DNA from: an uncultured Prevotellaceae bacterium
GTDB taxonomy: Bacteria > Bacteroidota > Bacteroidia > Bacteroidales > Bacteroidaceae
Length of the DNA stretch: 45,910 bases
Assembly (NCBI GenBank): GCA_946404865.1
Contig: CAMJFC010000017.1
Location: 1 to 45,910 of the forward strand
Direction: 5' to 3'
Within the stretch, counting starts at the first letter, position 1. Each line of letters opens with the position of its first letter. Of this stretch, positions 1-8,354 are shown piece by piece. The notes below the pieces were generated by a model. It saw only the letters and a program-made list of their open reading frames with translations, had not been told where the DNA came from and searched no databases. A program made the translations under genes and the position numbers.

Positions 1-1
1 C

Positions 2-43
2 TTACCTCTCACCTCTTACCTCTTACCTCTTACCTCTCACCTC
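2..43. repeat. Heptamer tandem repeat (TTACCTC/TCACCTC)
   Basis: Six consecutive 7-base units, four TTACCTC and two TCACCTC, run from the window edge and probably continue upstream. On the minus strand the units read GAGGTAA or GAGGTGA. The array enters the 3' end of the Fur-family gene: its stop codon and last residues (RGER) lie inside it. Simple-sequence arrays like this can change copy number by slippage. Confidence 0.85.
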
Positions 44-464
44 TATTACTGCACTCCTTGCACACCCCTTTAATGATGTATTCCGTCTCTTCCGCCACAA
101 ATCCTTCAGGCATGGGCACGGGGGGAATCTTCACGTCGGTCAGACAATAGGTGCGATGACACCGACGGCACGTCAGATGGACATGACCCGTATGATGATG
201 GGTGTCGTCGCACTGGCAGAGACAGTATTTGTGGGCTCCGCTGCCATCGTCGGTCTCATGAAGCAGATGTGATTCCGAGAGGGTGGTCAGGGTGCGGAAA
301 AGGGTGGAGCGGTCAACTGTGGGCAAGGCGGCTTCCAAGTCGGCCAGGCTGAACGTGTCGTGGAAACGGGTGCGTATCTCATGAAGGACCAACAGGCGCA
401 CCGCAGTCACGCGTACGCCCGCGTTGTCTAATGTCTGCTCGTCGGATATCAAACGTCTGTCCAT
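30..464 (-). CDS. Fur-family metal-responsive transcriptional regulator
   Basis: A 144-residue protein of normal Fur-family length. The N-terminal half (about 1-80) is the winged helix, with the recognition-helix pattern VDRSTLFRTL at about 50-59. The C-terminal half has His-rich metal ligands (His89-91, His94, His96) and two CxxC pairs (Cys99/Cys102 and Cys135/Cys138) typical of the structural zinc site. Family members repress metal-uptake or peroxide-response genes when metal is bound. Which subtype this is (Fur, Zur or PerR) cannot be told from sequence alone. It is transcribed divergently from the outer-membrane protein at 611. The last four residues are encoded by a heptamer repeat, so the C-terminus may vary between strains. 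Confidence 0.9.
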   Translation of the reverse strand: MDRRLISDEQTLDNAGVRVTAVRLLVLHEIRTRFHDTFSLADLEAALPTVDRSTLFRTLTTLSESHLLHETDDGSGAHKYCLCQCDDTHHHTGHVHLTCRRCHRTYCLTDVKIPPVPMPEGFVAEETEYIIKGVCKECSNRGER

Positions 465-486
465 ATCATTTTGGTCTAAACTGTTG

Positions 487-494
487 CAAAAGTA
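487..494 (-). promoter_or_regulatory. Putative -7 box for the Fur-family gene
   Basis: On the minus strand this reads TACTTTTG followed by CAAC, matching the Bacteroidetes -7 consensus TAnnTTTG, 23 bases upstream of the start codon at 464. No clear TTTG element is present at the -33 distance. Confidence 0.45.
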
Positions 495-569
495 ATGCTA
501 ATTTTTTGTTAAATACTTCCTTTTATATCAATAATTGTAAAAACATGCGACGATTTCGTTTTTTTTCAA

Positions 570-577
570 TAATTTTG
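570..577 (+). promoter_or_regulatory. Putative -7 box for the outer-membrane protein / lptC cluster
   Basis: TAATTTTG matches the TAnnTTTG consensus and lies 33 bases before the chosen start at 611. There is no good -33 TTTG; a TTCG sits 11 bases upstream in a T-rich stretch. Confidence 0.5.
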
Positions 578-610
578 CAAGCTGAATTTGAAGACAAGAC
601 AATTTCATAT

Positions 611-1918
611 ATGAAAAAATTGATATGCGCCGCTATCTTTGCGGTCACAGCTGCATCATTGTCTGCACAGGTACAGAATAACAATCAGTACACGACAATC
701 TCGCCATATAGCCAGTTTGGCATGGGTCTCCTCAGAGACCAGTCGCAGGGATTTAATAAAGGCATGAATGGTGTGGGTATCGGAGCGCGCGAACATAATA
801 TGGTCAATACGCTCAATCCGGCTTCTTACTCTTCGATGGACTCTCTCACGTTCGTTTTCGATGTGGGAGCTTCGGGTCAATTGTCGCATTTTCAAGAAAA
901 CGGGAAAAAATTAAATGCCAAATCTGCTGCCTTCGACTATATGGTGGCGGGATTCAGGGCGTTCAAACATGTCGGTGTCAGTGTCGGTATCCTGCCTTAC
1001 TCAAATATGGGATACAACTATTCCGCGAAAGAAAATATCAGTTCTACGGATATCACGTACACCAATACTTATTTTGGCACGGGTGGATTGCATCAAGCCT
1101 TCCTCGGATTCGGATGGGAACCGATCAAAGGGGTGTCGTTCGGCGTCAATGGTGCCTATTTGTGGGGAAAACAGGATAAAACGGTTACCAATATCTATAG
1201 CGATGCGGCGGCGAATATGCTGTCGAAGTTCTATAAGACAAGCATCTCTAACTATACACTCGATTTCGGATTGCAGTTCTCTGCGAAACTGTCAAAGAAA
1301 GACCAATTGACGCTGGGCTTGACATACGGTTTCGGACATAACCTGAAGGCGGACATGGAGAGCCTGATCGTGTCAACCAACGCACAGACCGGGGTCAGCG
1401 ATACCGCTACGGTGAAGATGAATGACGCGTTCAAACTGCCGCATACCTTCGGAGCGGGTCTGATGTGGAACCACAATAACTCATGGAGAATCGGTGTCGA
1501 TTTCACTCTCCAAAAGTGGGCTGATGTCGGATACCCAGAACTCGTCACTTCTGGCAACCAAACGGCGTTCGTTCTCAATAATGCCTATTACCAGGATAGG
1601 AAAAAACTCAATCTCGGTATGGATTATTGCGTCGATGAGAACTCTACGAAATACCTCAAAAGGGTGCACTATCGAATGGGCGTGTCCTATGCTACACCTT
1701 ATTTAAATATAAATGGAAAAGACGGACCGAAGGAGATCAGTGTCACCGCTGGATTGGGTATTCCTATCATCAATGTGTGGAACAACCGCTCAATTCTGAA
1801 TATCAGCGCTCAGTGGGTTCATAATGCCGGTGAGGGACTGCTCACAGAGAATGTGTTCAGAATCAATCTCGGACTGACTTTCAATGAGAGGTGGTTCATG
1901 AAATGGAAAGTGAACTGA
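611..1918 (+). CDS. Outer-membrane beta-barrel-type protein of unknown role
   Basis: The open frame extends upstream to 431, but I place the start at 611. There the protein begins with a clear signal peptide (MKKLICAAIFAVTAASLSAQ) just after a TAATTTTG promoter box; earlier codons would overlap that promoter and the Fur start. The mature part (about 415 residues) is rich in alternating aromatic/polar strands and Gly/Asn turns, and ends in a strand with aromatic residues (NERWFMKWKVN), as outer-membrane barrels do. It resembles the large barrel proteins of Bacteroidetes (FadL/OmpP1-like shape), but I recognise no substrate. It is 16 bases upstream of lptC, so it is probably cotranscribed with the envelope-biogenesis genes. 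Confidence 0.75.
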   Translation: MKKLICAAIFAVTAASLSAQVQNNNQYTTISPYSQFGMGLLRDQSQGFNKGMNGVGIGAREHNMVNTLNPASYSSMDSLTFVFDVGASGQLSHFQENGKKLNAKSAAFDYMVAGFRAFKHVGVSVGILPYSNMGYNYSAKENISSTDITYTNTYFGTGGLHQAFLGFGWEPIKGVSFGVNGAYLWGKQDKTVTNIYSDAAANMLSKFYKTSISNYTLDFGLQFSAKLSKKDQLTLGLTYGFGHNLKADMESLIVSTNAQTGVSDTATVKMNDAFKLPHTFGAGLMWNHNNSWRIGVDFTLQKWADVGYPELVTSGNQTAFVLNNAYYQDRKKLNLGMDYCVDENSTKYLKRVHYRMGVSYATPYLNINGKDGPKEISVTAGLGIPIINVWNNRSILNISAQWVHNAGEGLLTENVFRINLGLTFNERWFMKWKVN

Positions 1919-1934
1919 CAACAGCCTGACGACG

Positions 1935-2600
1935 ATGCGAAACAGTATGATTCCTTGGGTCATCGCCCTATGGCTCATGTTGGCTTGCGGACAGGATAGG
2001 GAGAGGACGGCACCCGCCATCAGACCACAAGACTCTGTGGCGGCGATGGTGTCGTATGGCGTGAATACGCTCATCTCCGACTCGGGCATCATCAAATATC
2101 GTATCGTGGCTGAACGGTGGGAGATGAATCCCAACAGAAACCCATCGAGGTGGATATTCGATAAAGGACTGTTTCTCGAACAGTTTGACCTCACACTCCA
2201 TGTGCAGTCATATATCCAGTGTGATACGGCTTATTACTATGACACGAATAAACTCTGGGAGTTGCACGGAAGGGTGAGGATTCTGTCGAAAAACGGGGTG
2301 AGGTTCAAAAGTGAAGAGCTTTTCTGGGACGAGAGGTCGCATGAGCTCTACTCTAATAAGTTTTCTCATATCATTACTCCCGAACGCGAGTTGCAAGGCA
2401 ACAGCTTCAGAAGCGACGAGAGAATGACGAAGTATCACGTGTCGAACACCAAAGGGGCGTTCGATAAAGGTGATGTGGACAAGTCGCCAAGGGAGAATAT
2501 GACCGAAAGCCAAAGCGACTCGGCTATGTCAACAGGAAGACAACCCTACCGGCCGAACCCCAAACGGAAGACCATTCCTTTAACCCATACTGAACAATAA
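1935..2600 (+). CDS. lptC: LPS export ABC transporter periplasmic protein LptC (lipoprotein)
   Basis: 221 residues. The N-terminus is a lipoprotein signal with lipobox LMLAC and acylated Cys18. The body has the LptC/OstA-like beta-jellyroll pattern: YRIVAERWEM near 55-65, FDKGLFLEQFD, then repeated strands such as LWELHGRVRI and KSEELFWDERSHELYS. LptC sits in the inner membrane and passes lipopolysaccharide from LptBFG to LptA. A basic, Ser/Asn-rich C-terminal extension (about 180-221) looks disordered. The order outer-membrane protein, lptC, CNNM transporter, PpiD-like foldase is one I recall from other Bacteroidales. The gap to the next gene is only 3 bases. Confidence 0.85.
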   Translation: MRNSMIPWVIALWLMLACGQDRERTAPAIRPQDSVAAMVSYGVNTLISDSGIIKYRIVAERWEMNPNRNPSRWIFDKGLFLEQFDLTLHVQSYIQCDTAYYYDTNKLWELHGRVRILSKNGVRFKSEELFWDERSHELYSNKFSHIITPERELQGNSFRSDERMTKYHVSNTKGAFDKGDVDKSPRENMTESQSDSAMSTGRQPYRPNPKRKTIPLTHTEQ

Positions 2601-2603
2601 CTG

Positions 2604-3869
2604 ATGATAGTGAGCGTCTCTCTCATAGTGGGCATCGTCATTACGATGATTTTCTCCGGATTCTTCTCGGGCATGGAGATTGCGTTCGTTTCCAGCAACA
2701 GGATGTTGGCGGAAATGGACAAGGAGAAAAACGGGCTTTCGCAAAAGTGCCTGGCTGTCTTTTACAGCCATCCCAACCACTTCGTCAGTACCATGCTCGT
2801 CGGGAATAATATCGCACTCGTCGTATATGGTATCCTTATCGCACAACTCTTTGATGCAACGATTTTCAGCCACCTGTCCGACGGACTGCGAGTCACAGCC
2901 GATACCATCCTCTCTACCGTCATCATCCTCTTTACCGGCGAGTTCCTACCCAAAATCTTCTTTAAAAGCAACCCGAACAGCTTGCTCACCTTCTTCGCTT
3001 TACCCGCATTCTTCTGCTATGTCATCCTTTGGCCTATCTCGCGATTGGCCACGTTCCTGTCAAGATGCCTGCTGCGTATCGTGGGGGTGAAGATGACACA
3101 GGAGGCTACCGACGAGGTGTTCTCGAAAGTGGATTTGGACTACCTCGTTCAAAGCAGCATCGATAATGCCAAAAACGAGGACGACATAGACGATGAGGTG
3201 AAGATTTTCCAAAACGCACTCGACTTCTCTGACACGAAGGTGAGAGACTGCATGATTCCAAGAACTGAAATCAATGCTGTGCCCGATGATTGCGATAGTG
3301 AAACGCTCAAACAACGCTTTATTGAAAGCGGCAACTCGAAAATCATTGTCTATCATGAGGATATAGACCACATCATTGGCTATATTCACTCTTCAGAGAT
3401 GTTTAAAAATGCCAACGAATGGATCAAACACATCCAGAAGATGCCATTCGTTCCCGAAACCATGGCGGCACAAAAACTGATGCGCATGCTCTTGCAACAG
3501 AAAAAAAGCCTGGCGGTGGTTGTCGATGAGTTCGGTGGCACAGCAGGACTGGTCGCTCTTGAGGATATGGTGGAGGAGATATTCGGCGACATCGAAGACG
3601 AACACGACAATACGAAATACGAAGCGAAAAAAACAGGCGAAAACGAATATATGCTCTCGGCAAGATTGGAGATTGACAAAGTCAACGAGATGTTCGACCT
3701 CCAACTGCCGGAAAGCGATGAGTACATGACTGTCGGAGGACTGATCCTACATGAATACCAAAGTTTCCCGAAACTCAACGAAGTGGTCAAAATTGGAAAC
3801 TTCGAATTCCAAATTATCAAAAAAACGATGACCAAAATCGAGCTTGTCAAACTAAAAGTGACGTCGTAA
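2604..3869 (+). CDS. CNNM/CorC-type ion transporter (hemolysin-like; DUF21-CBS-CorC_HlyC)
   Basis: 421 residues with the full three-part layout. The N-terminal DUF21 membrane domain (about 1-190) carries FFSGMEIAF at 20-28 and GNNI near 67-70, residues conserved in Mg/Na-coupled CNNM transporters. A CBS pair follows (about 200-330) with IPRTEI at about 218 and EFGGTAGLV at about 309. The C-terminal CorC_HlyC domain (about 345-421) is regulatory. Family members are often labelled 'hemolysin' but are better supported as Mg2+ efflux or ion-transport proteins of the inner membrane. It is close-packed after lptC. Confidence 0.9.
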   Translation: MIVSVSLIVGIVITMIFSGFFSGMEIAFVSSNRMLAEMDKEKNGLSQKCLAVFYSHPNHFVSTMLVGNNIALVVYGILIAQLFDATIFSHLSDGLRVTADTILSTVIILFTGEFLPKIFFKSNPNSLLTFFALPAFFCYVILWPISRLATFLSRCLLRIVGVKMTQEATDEVFSKVDLDYLVQSSIDNAKNEDDIDDEVKIFQNALDFSDTKVRDCMIPRTEINAVPDDCDSETLKQRFIESGNSKIIVYHEDIDHIIGYIHSSEMFKNANEWIKHIQKMPFVPETMAAQKLMRMLLQQKKSLAVVVDEFGGTAGLVALEDMVEEIFGDIEDEHDNTKYEAKKTGENEYMLSARLEIDKVNEMFDLQLPESDEYMTVGGLILHEYQSFPKLNEVVKIGNFEFQIIKKTMTKIELVKLKVTS

Positions 3870-3889
3870 AGCATTTTTCAAGAAAAAAA

Positions 3890-3921
3890 TTCGCCTGTTT
3901 GCGTTTTTCTTCGTAATTTTG
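3890..3921 (+). promoter_or_regulatory. Putative promoter of the PpiD-like foldase gene
   Basis: TAATTTTG at 3914-3921 fits the -7 consensus. A weak -33 (TTCG, 3890-3893) lies 20 bases upstream, and there is a better TTTG at 3898-3901 only 12 bases upstream. This suggests the foldase gene has its own promoter besides read-through from the transporter gene. Confidence 0.5.
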
Positions 3922-4022
3922 TGCGCTTTTTGGCGTATAAACCCAAAAACGGGGCTCAAAACCACTGAGTAAACCGTCAATAACGATAAAAGAACAATAA
4001 AAATAACAACAACAAAAAAGTA

Positions 4023-6227
4023 ATGGCAGCATTAGGAAAAATCAGAAGCAGAGGCGCGATACTCATCTGTATCATCGGTCTCGGCTTGTTTGCCTTCATC
4101 GCAGGTGACCTCTTCAAATCTTGCGAAGGTTCGAAGGCGGAGAGAAGTCAGCGGATGGCTGAAATCGCTGGTGAAAAAATTAACGTGCAAGACTATCAGA
4201 AGTTTGCTGAGGAATTTGCCGAATTTATGAAAATGGAAGGTCGGCAGGAAAGTGAAGAGCAGCTGAGAGAAATGGCTTGGAACTATTTCTTACAGGAAAA
4301 ACTCATCACCGCTGAGGCTCATAAAATCGGACTCACAGTGACCGACGAAGAGGTGAACGACCTCATGACGAAGGGGGCACACCCGGCTTTGGCTAACTTC
4401 CCCATACCGCAAGTGCATAACCAGCAGACCGGTCTTTTTGATGTCAACGCATACAGACAATTCGTCAACAGCGTGAAAGAGGCCGCTGAAAAGAGCAATA
4501 ATGCACAAGCTGTTCAAATGTACAATTACCTGCTCTTCAAAGAGAAACAGCTGCGCACACAGCTGCTCTTCGAGAAATACAACGCCCTGCTCCAAGCTTG
4601 CGCCATCTCTAACCCCGTGGAGGCTAAGTTCTTGTTCGATGCCGAAAAGAAAGAGAGCGACATCGTTTGTGCTGCTTTCGATTTCAGAGCTATCAACGAC
4701 AGCGCCGTCACTGTGGCTGACGCTGACCTGAAGAGCAAATACGATGAACTGAAAGAGGGCGCAAGAATCAAACTCGATGAGGAGGTGCGCACCGGAAAAC
4801 TGATTGTCATCAAAAAAGAGGCTTCCGACAATGATAAGGAGGAACTGAATGCACTGCTCGTTGAGGCTGCTGCAAAACTCGATTCTGTTCCCGCAAACAC
4901 CGACAGCATCAAACACTGCGTGCGCGAATTTGATTCAGATATCCAATATTCTGGCGTTCCTGTCACCAAGAACGCTCTGTCGCCTGCCGTGGCTAATATG
5001 GTGGACTCCGTGGGTGTCAATGTGGTCAAGGGCCCCTTCTATGACGCTGCTGACAACACGATGAATGTCATCCGGGTGTTCTCAAAAACATCTCTGCCCG
5101 ACTCAATTCAATTCCGTGCCATTGGCGTAAGAGGTGAAGATGTGACCGAGGCCGCTACTCGTGCCGACAGTATCGTGAAGGCCATCCAAGGCGGAGAGGA
5201 CTTCGAGGTCATGGCGAAGAAATATGGTGATACCGGCGAAAAACAGTGGATGGTGTCTAACCAATACGAGACCGCCAATGTCGATGCTGAATTGGCTAAC
5301 CTCATCACTGCTATCCATAACATGACGCCCAATGAAATGAAAGTCATCAATTACTCAGGCAACAAACTGATCCTGCAGGTGCTGGCACAGAAGAAACCTG
5401 TGCAGAAATATGTCCTGGCTCAGGTGAAACGCGAAATCACATATTCTCCGGAGACTTCAAGACAGTTCAACGAGAAAATGAGACTCTTCCTCGCTGATAA
5501 CCGTAAGGTCGAGGATATTGAGAAGAACGCTGCGCAGAATAACTTCACTGTGGTTGACCTGCGCGACCTCCGTGAGCAGAACCTGGGTGTCAAGTCTTCT
5601 TCATACAACTATATGACCTCGAGTCCCAATGGTATGACCCGTATCGACGGCTCTGGTGCCAAGGAGTTGTTCCGCTGGATCTTCAACGAGGACCGCAAGG
5701 TGGGTGACCTGTCTGATGAGTTCGAATGTGAGGAAGAGACCATGAACGGTGACAAAAACACGGTTCTCGTGGCTGTCGCTATCACGGGTATCTATGACCA
5801 AGGCTACAGACCTTTGGACGACACCATGGTCAATGAATATGTGAAACAGATGGCTCTCAATGATAAAAAGGCCGAGAAGATTCTCGATGCCACGAAGAGC
5901 GTCAATTCTATCGATGCTGCCAAAGCGGTGGCCGGCTTGACCTGCAGAGTGGACACCATCGCTCACGTGTCGTTCGCAAACTATCGCCAAGAACCCAAAC
6001 TGGCTGGCGCTGTGGCTGCAAGCAAACCTGGTTTCAGCAAGAGACCCGTCAAAGGCAACAATGGCGTTTACTTCTTCCAAGTGACGGAGCAGAGAACGCT
6101 CGAGGGTACGTTCGACGAGAAACAGTATAAGGCCAGAGCCGCTCAGAGCTTCGGACTGAACCAGAGCGTTATGTTCAACGAACTGATGAGAAACGCTAAG
6201 ATTACTGACAAGAGATACGTCTTCTAA
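4023..6227 (+). CDS. PpiD/SurA-like periplasmic peptidyl-prolyl isomerase
   Basis: 734 residues. A short cytoplasmic N-terminus is followed by one membrane anchor (about 10-30: GAILICIIGLGLFAFIAGDL), then a large periplasmic part. Residues about 40-200 form the SurA_N/PpiD chaperone domain (VQDYQKFAEEF, LREMAWNYFLQEKLI, DEEVNDLM). A parvulin-like rotamase region lies around 350-450 (ADSIVKAIQGGEDFEVMAKKYGDTG), and a second helical segment follows. Such proteins help fold outer-membrane and secreted proteins leaving the Sec channel, which fits the upstream envelope genes. Rotamase active-site residues look poorly conserved, so it may act mainly as a chaperone. A strong terminator follows. Confidence 0.88.
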   Translation: MAALGKIRSRGAILICIIGLGLFAFIAGDLFKSCEGSKAERSQRMAEIAGEKINVQDYQKFAEEFAEFMKMEGRQESEEQLREMAWNYFLQEKLITAEAHKIGLTVTDEEVNDLMTKGAHPALANFPIPQVHNQQTGLFDVNAYRQFVNSVKEAAEKSNNAQAVQMYNYLLFKEKQLRTQLLFEKYNALLQACAISNPVEAKFLFDAEKKESDIVCAAFDFRAINDSAVTVADADLKSKYDELKEGARIKLDEEVRTGKLIVIKKEASDNDKEELNALLVEAAAKLDSVPANTDSIKHCVREFDSDIQYSGVPVTKNALSPAVANMVDSVGVNVVKGPFYDAADNTMNVIRVFSKTSLPDSIQFRAIGVRGEDVTEAATRADSIVKAIQGGEDFEVMAKKYGDTGEKQWMVSNQYETANVDAELANLITAIHNMTPNEMKVINYSGNKLILQVLAQKKPVQKYVLAQVKREITYSPETSRQFNEKMRLFLADNRKVEDIEKNAAQNNFTVVDLRDLREQNLGVKSSSYNYMTSSPNGMTRIDGSGAKELFRWIFNEDRKVGDLSDEFECEEETMNGDKNTVLVAVAITGIYDQGYRPLDDTMVNEYVKQMALNDKKAEKILDATKSVNSIDAAKAVAGLTCRVDTIAHVSFANYRQEPKLAGAVAASKPGFSKRPVKGNNGVYFFQVTEQRTLEGTFDEKQYKARAAQSFGLNQSVMFNELMRNAKITDKRYVF

Positions 6228-6246
6228 AATCCGCTTATAAAGATAT

Positions 6247-6277
6247 AAAAGGCACTCCAGGTACGGGGTGCCTTTTT
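6247..6277 (+). terminator. Rho-independent terminator after the PpiD-like gene
   Basis: AAAAGGCACTCC and GGGGTGCCTTTTT form a stem with one G:T pair around a 6-base loop, followed by a T-run. A half-copy of the right arm (GGGTGCC plus seven Ts) recurs at about 6289-6303. Confidence 0.85.
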
Positions 6278-6348
6278 ATCTATGTATGGGGGTGCCTTTT
6301 TTTGATTCTTTTATCGTCATGAACTGCGTCTGTGTCATTTTTTTTTCG

Positions 6349-6356
6349 TATCTTCG
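6349..6356 (+). promoter_or_regulatory. Possible -7 box for the GHL10 lipoprotein gene
   Basis: TATCTTCG (one mismatch to TAnnTTTG) after a T-run, 28 bases upstream of the chosen start at 6385. No convincing -33 element. Confidence 0.35.
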
Positions 6357-6384
6357 CACCCAAATTCATATATCATACCATTTC

Positions 6385-7905
6385 ATGAGAAATTTGATCT
6401 TCGCATTATGTGCTATCGCTGGGGTGATGCTCACCTCATGCAAAGGTGAACAACTGGTGTCCACGGCCTCTTCTCCGGCTAAAAGGGAATTCCGAGGGGC
6501 ATGGATTCAATGTGTTAACGGACAGTTTATCGGATTATCGACACAACAGATGCAAAACACACTCAGCAGTCAACTTGATGAACTGCAAAGAGACGGGTGC
6601 AATGCCATCATCTTCCAGGTGAGGCCCGAATGCGATGCCTTGTATGCCAGTAAAATCGAACCGTGGAGCCGGTTCCTCACCAGTCGGCAAGGCGTGGCGC
6701 CTGCGCCTTATTGGGATCCGCTGCAGTGGATGATTGAACAATGTCATCAGCGGGGAATGGAACTGCACGCATGGATCAACCCGTATAGGGCGAAGACAAA
6801 AACGACGAATGAACTCGCATATAATCACATCGCGGTGAAAAGACCAGACCTCGTGTTCCCCTACGACGGACAATATATTCTCAATCCGGGTATTCCTGAA
6901 AACAGAGATTATATCTGTCGGGTCGTTGACGATATCGTCAGCAGGTATGACATCGACGGACTGCATATTGATGACTATTTCTATCCTTATCCTGTAGCGG
7001 GACAGAATATTCCGGATGATGAGCAGTTCCGGAACAATAACCATAAACATATCTCGAATAAAAATGACTGGAGACGCGAAAACGTCAACCTCTTCATACA
7101 GCAATTGGAGAAAACCATCCATCATCGCAAACCGTACGTCAAGTTCGGTGTGTCTCCGTTTGGCATTTATCGCAACAAACGGAATGACCCGAACGGAAGT
7201 AATACCAACGGGTTGCAAAACTACGATGACCTCTATGCCGATGTGCTGCTATGGGTCAATAAGGGATGGATTGACTATTGCGTGCCACAACTCTATTGGG
7301 AGATAGGACACCGTTCAGCCGACTATAAGACGCTGATCAATTGGTGGAACAACCATGCTGCAAACAGACCGCTGTATATCGGTGAGGATGTGGAGAGGAC
7401 AGCAAAATATGCTGACCCGGATAATCCCGCTGCAAGTCAGATCACGGCGAAATACAAACTGAGAAAACAAGCTGACCATGTCAACGGCATGGTGCTCTGG
7501 TATGCGAAGGCTGCGGTGGATAATGTGGGTAACTACGGACATGTGCTGCGCGACGCTTATTGGAAGAGACCTGCGCTGCAACCGCTTATGCCTTTCATTG
7601 ATGACGCTGCACCCGCTCATCCGAAAAAGGTGAAAGACATGTGGGTAAACAATGATTATGTCCTCTTTTGGACTGCTCCATCGGGAAAAGGATGGAAAAA
7701 CGAACCCTATAAATATGTGGTTTATCGGTTCGCTGACAATGAGAAGGTGGATTTGTCAAAGCCTGAGAAGATCGTGGCCATCACGACCAACACCTTCTAT
7801 AAAATGCCCTATCAGAATGGCAAACAGAAATGTGTGTATGTCATTACGGCGCTCGACCGTATGAGTAATGAGAGCAAAGGGGTGGTCAAGAAAGTGAAGT
7901 TGTAA
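6385..7905 (+). CDS. GHL10 (DUF187) family glycoside-hydrolase-like lipoprotein
   Basis: I start at 6385, where a lipoprotein signal begins (MRNLIFALCAIAGVMLTSC, acylated Cys19); the longer frame from 6268 runs through the previous terminator. The product has 506 residues. After the signal comes KREFRGAWIQCV, the GHL10 opening, then a TIM-barrel-like region with QVRPECDALY, HQRGMELHAWINPYR and IDGLHIDDYFYPYP, where the paired Asp residues are candidate catalytic or ligand residues. A fibronectin-like C-terminal part (about 410-506) follows. The family is related to glycoside hydrolases, and some members cleave peptidoglycan or exopolysaccharide glycans; the substrate here is unknown. A paralogue lies at 12426-14075. 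It converges on the gene at 7908 with 2 bases between them. Confidence 0.85.
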   Translation: MRNLIFALCAIAGVMLTSCKGEQLVSTASSPAKREFRGAWIQCVNGQFIGLSTQQMQNTLSSQLDELQRDGCNAIIFQVRPECDALYASKIEPWSRFLTSRQGVAPAPYWDPLQWMIEQCHQRGMELHAWINPYRAKTKTTNELAYNHIAVKRPDLVFPYDGQYILNPGIPENRDYICRVVDDIVSRYDIDGLHIDDYFYPYPVAGQNIPDDEQFRNNNHKHISNKNDWRRENVNLFIQQLEKTIHHRKPYVKFGVSPFGIYRNKRNDPNGSNTNGLQNYDDLYADVLLWVNKGWIDYCVPQLYWEIGHRSADYKTLINWWNNHAANRPLYIGEDVERTAKYADPDNPAASQITAKYKLRKQADHVNGMVLWYAKAAVDNVGNYGHVLRDAYWKRPALQPLMPFIDDAAPAHPKKVKDMWVNNDYVLFWTAPSGKGWKNEPYKYVVYRFADNEKVDLSKPEKIVAITTNTFYKMPYQNGKQKCVYVITALDRMSNESKGVVKKVKL

Positions 7906-7907
7906 CC

Positions 7908-8354
7908 TTACAACTCATCTTTCATCAGTTTCTCAAAGAAACGGTCTAAGTCTTTGTCCAAATCTTTCATCAGCTCACCACCGATAATGATGGTGTCACC
8001 GTCGGATACATACAATTCGGCCAAATGCTCTTTGTCCTCGTCCTCTAATACAAAACTGAACGGACGGAGGATGCCGAGCTTGTCAACCTGGTCGTGAAGA
8101 CGTTTCAGCACACGGCGAAGGGTCTCCGCGGCATCGTCGTAAAACTGGTCTTCTTTGTTGTCTATCCACTGTTCAACCACACAACGGGTAATCTCCTGGT
8201 CATCATCATCAAATGCCAGCAACTCACCGCTGTCGGGCGATACGCGCAAATGAATGTCGGTCAGTATGGTCGGGTCATCGGTGGACGGGAATTTCTGACA
8301 AATCTTACGAATCAGACGTTCTATCTGCTGGATACTTTGTTCGGTCGCTTTCAT
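7908..8354 (-). CDS. Conserved hypothetical acidic protein coupled to coaBC
   Basis: 148 residues, very acidic, no signal peptide or membrane segment, so cytosolic. The N-terminal third is helical (IQQIERLIRKICQKFPS). The middle has LTDIHLRVSPDSGELLAFDDDDQEIT, a pattern of exposed strands. The C-terminus is again helical and charged (MKDLDKDLDRFFEKLMKDEL). Its start overlaps the coaBC stop by 4 bases (ATGA arrangement), so it is translationally coupled to the dnaN-exonuclease-coaBC operon. I do not recognise a family. The position suggests a housekeeping role, but the sequence gives no reaction. Confidence 0.75.
   Translation of the reverse strand: MKATEQSIQQIERLIRKICQKFPSTDDPTILTDIHLRVSPDSGELLAFDDDDQEITRCVVEQWIDNKEDQFYDDAAETLRRVLKRLHDQVDKLGILRPFSFVLEDEDKEHLAELYVSDGDTIIIGGELMKDLDKDLDRFFEKLMKDEL

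Noticed and set aside
431..610. N-terminal extension of the outer-membrane protein
   Set aside because: It overlaps the Fur start and the promoter box, and a normal signal peptide starts at 611.
4290..4916. 208-codon minus-strand open frame inside the PpiD-like gene
   Set aside because: Cys/Phe-rich shadow with no domain, opposite a clear foldase gene.
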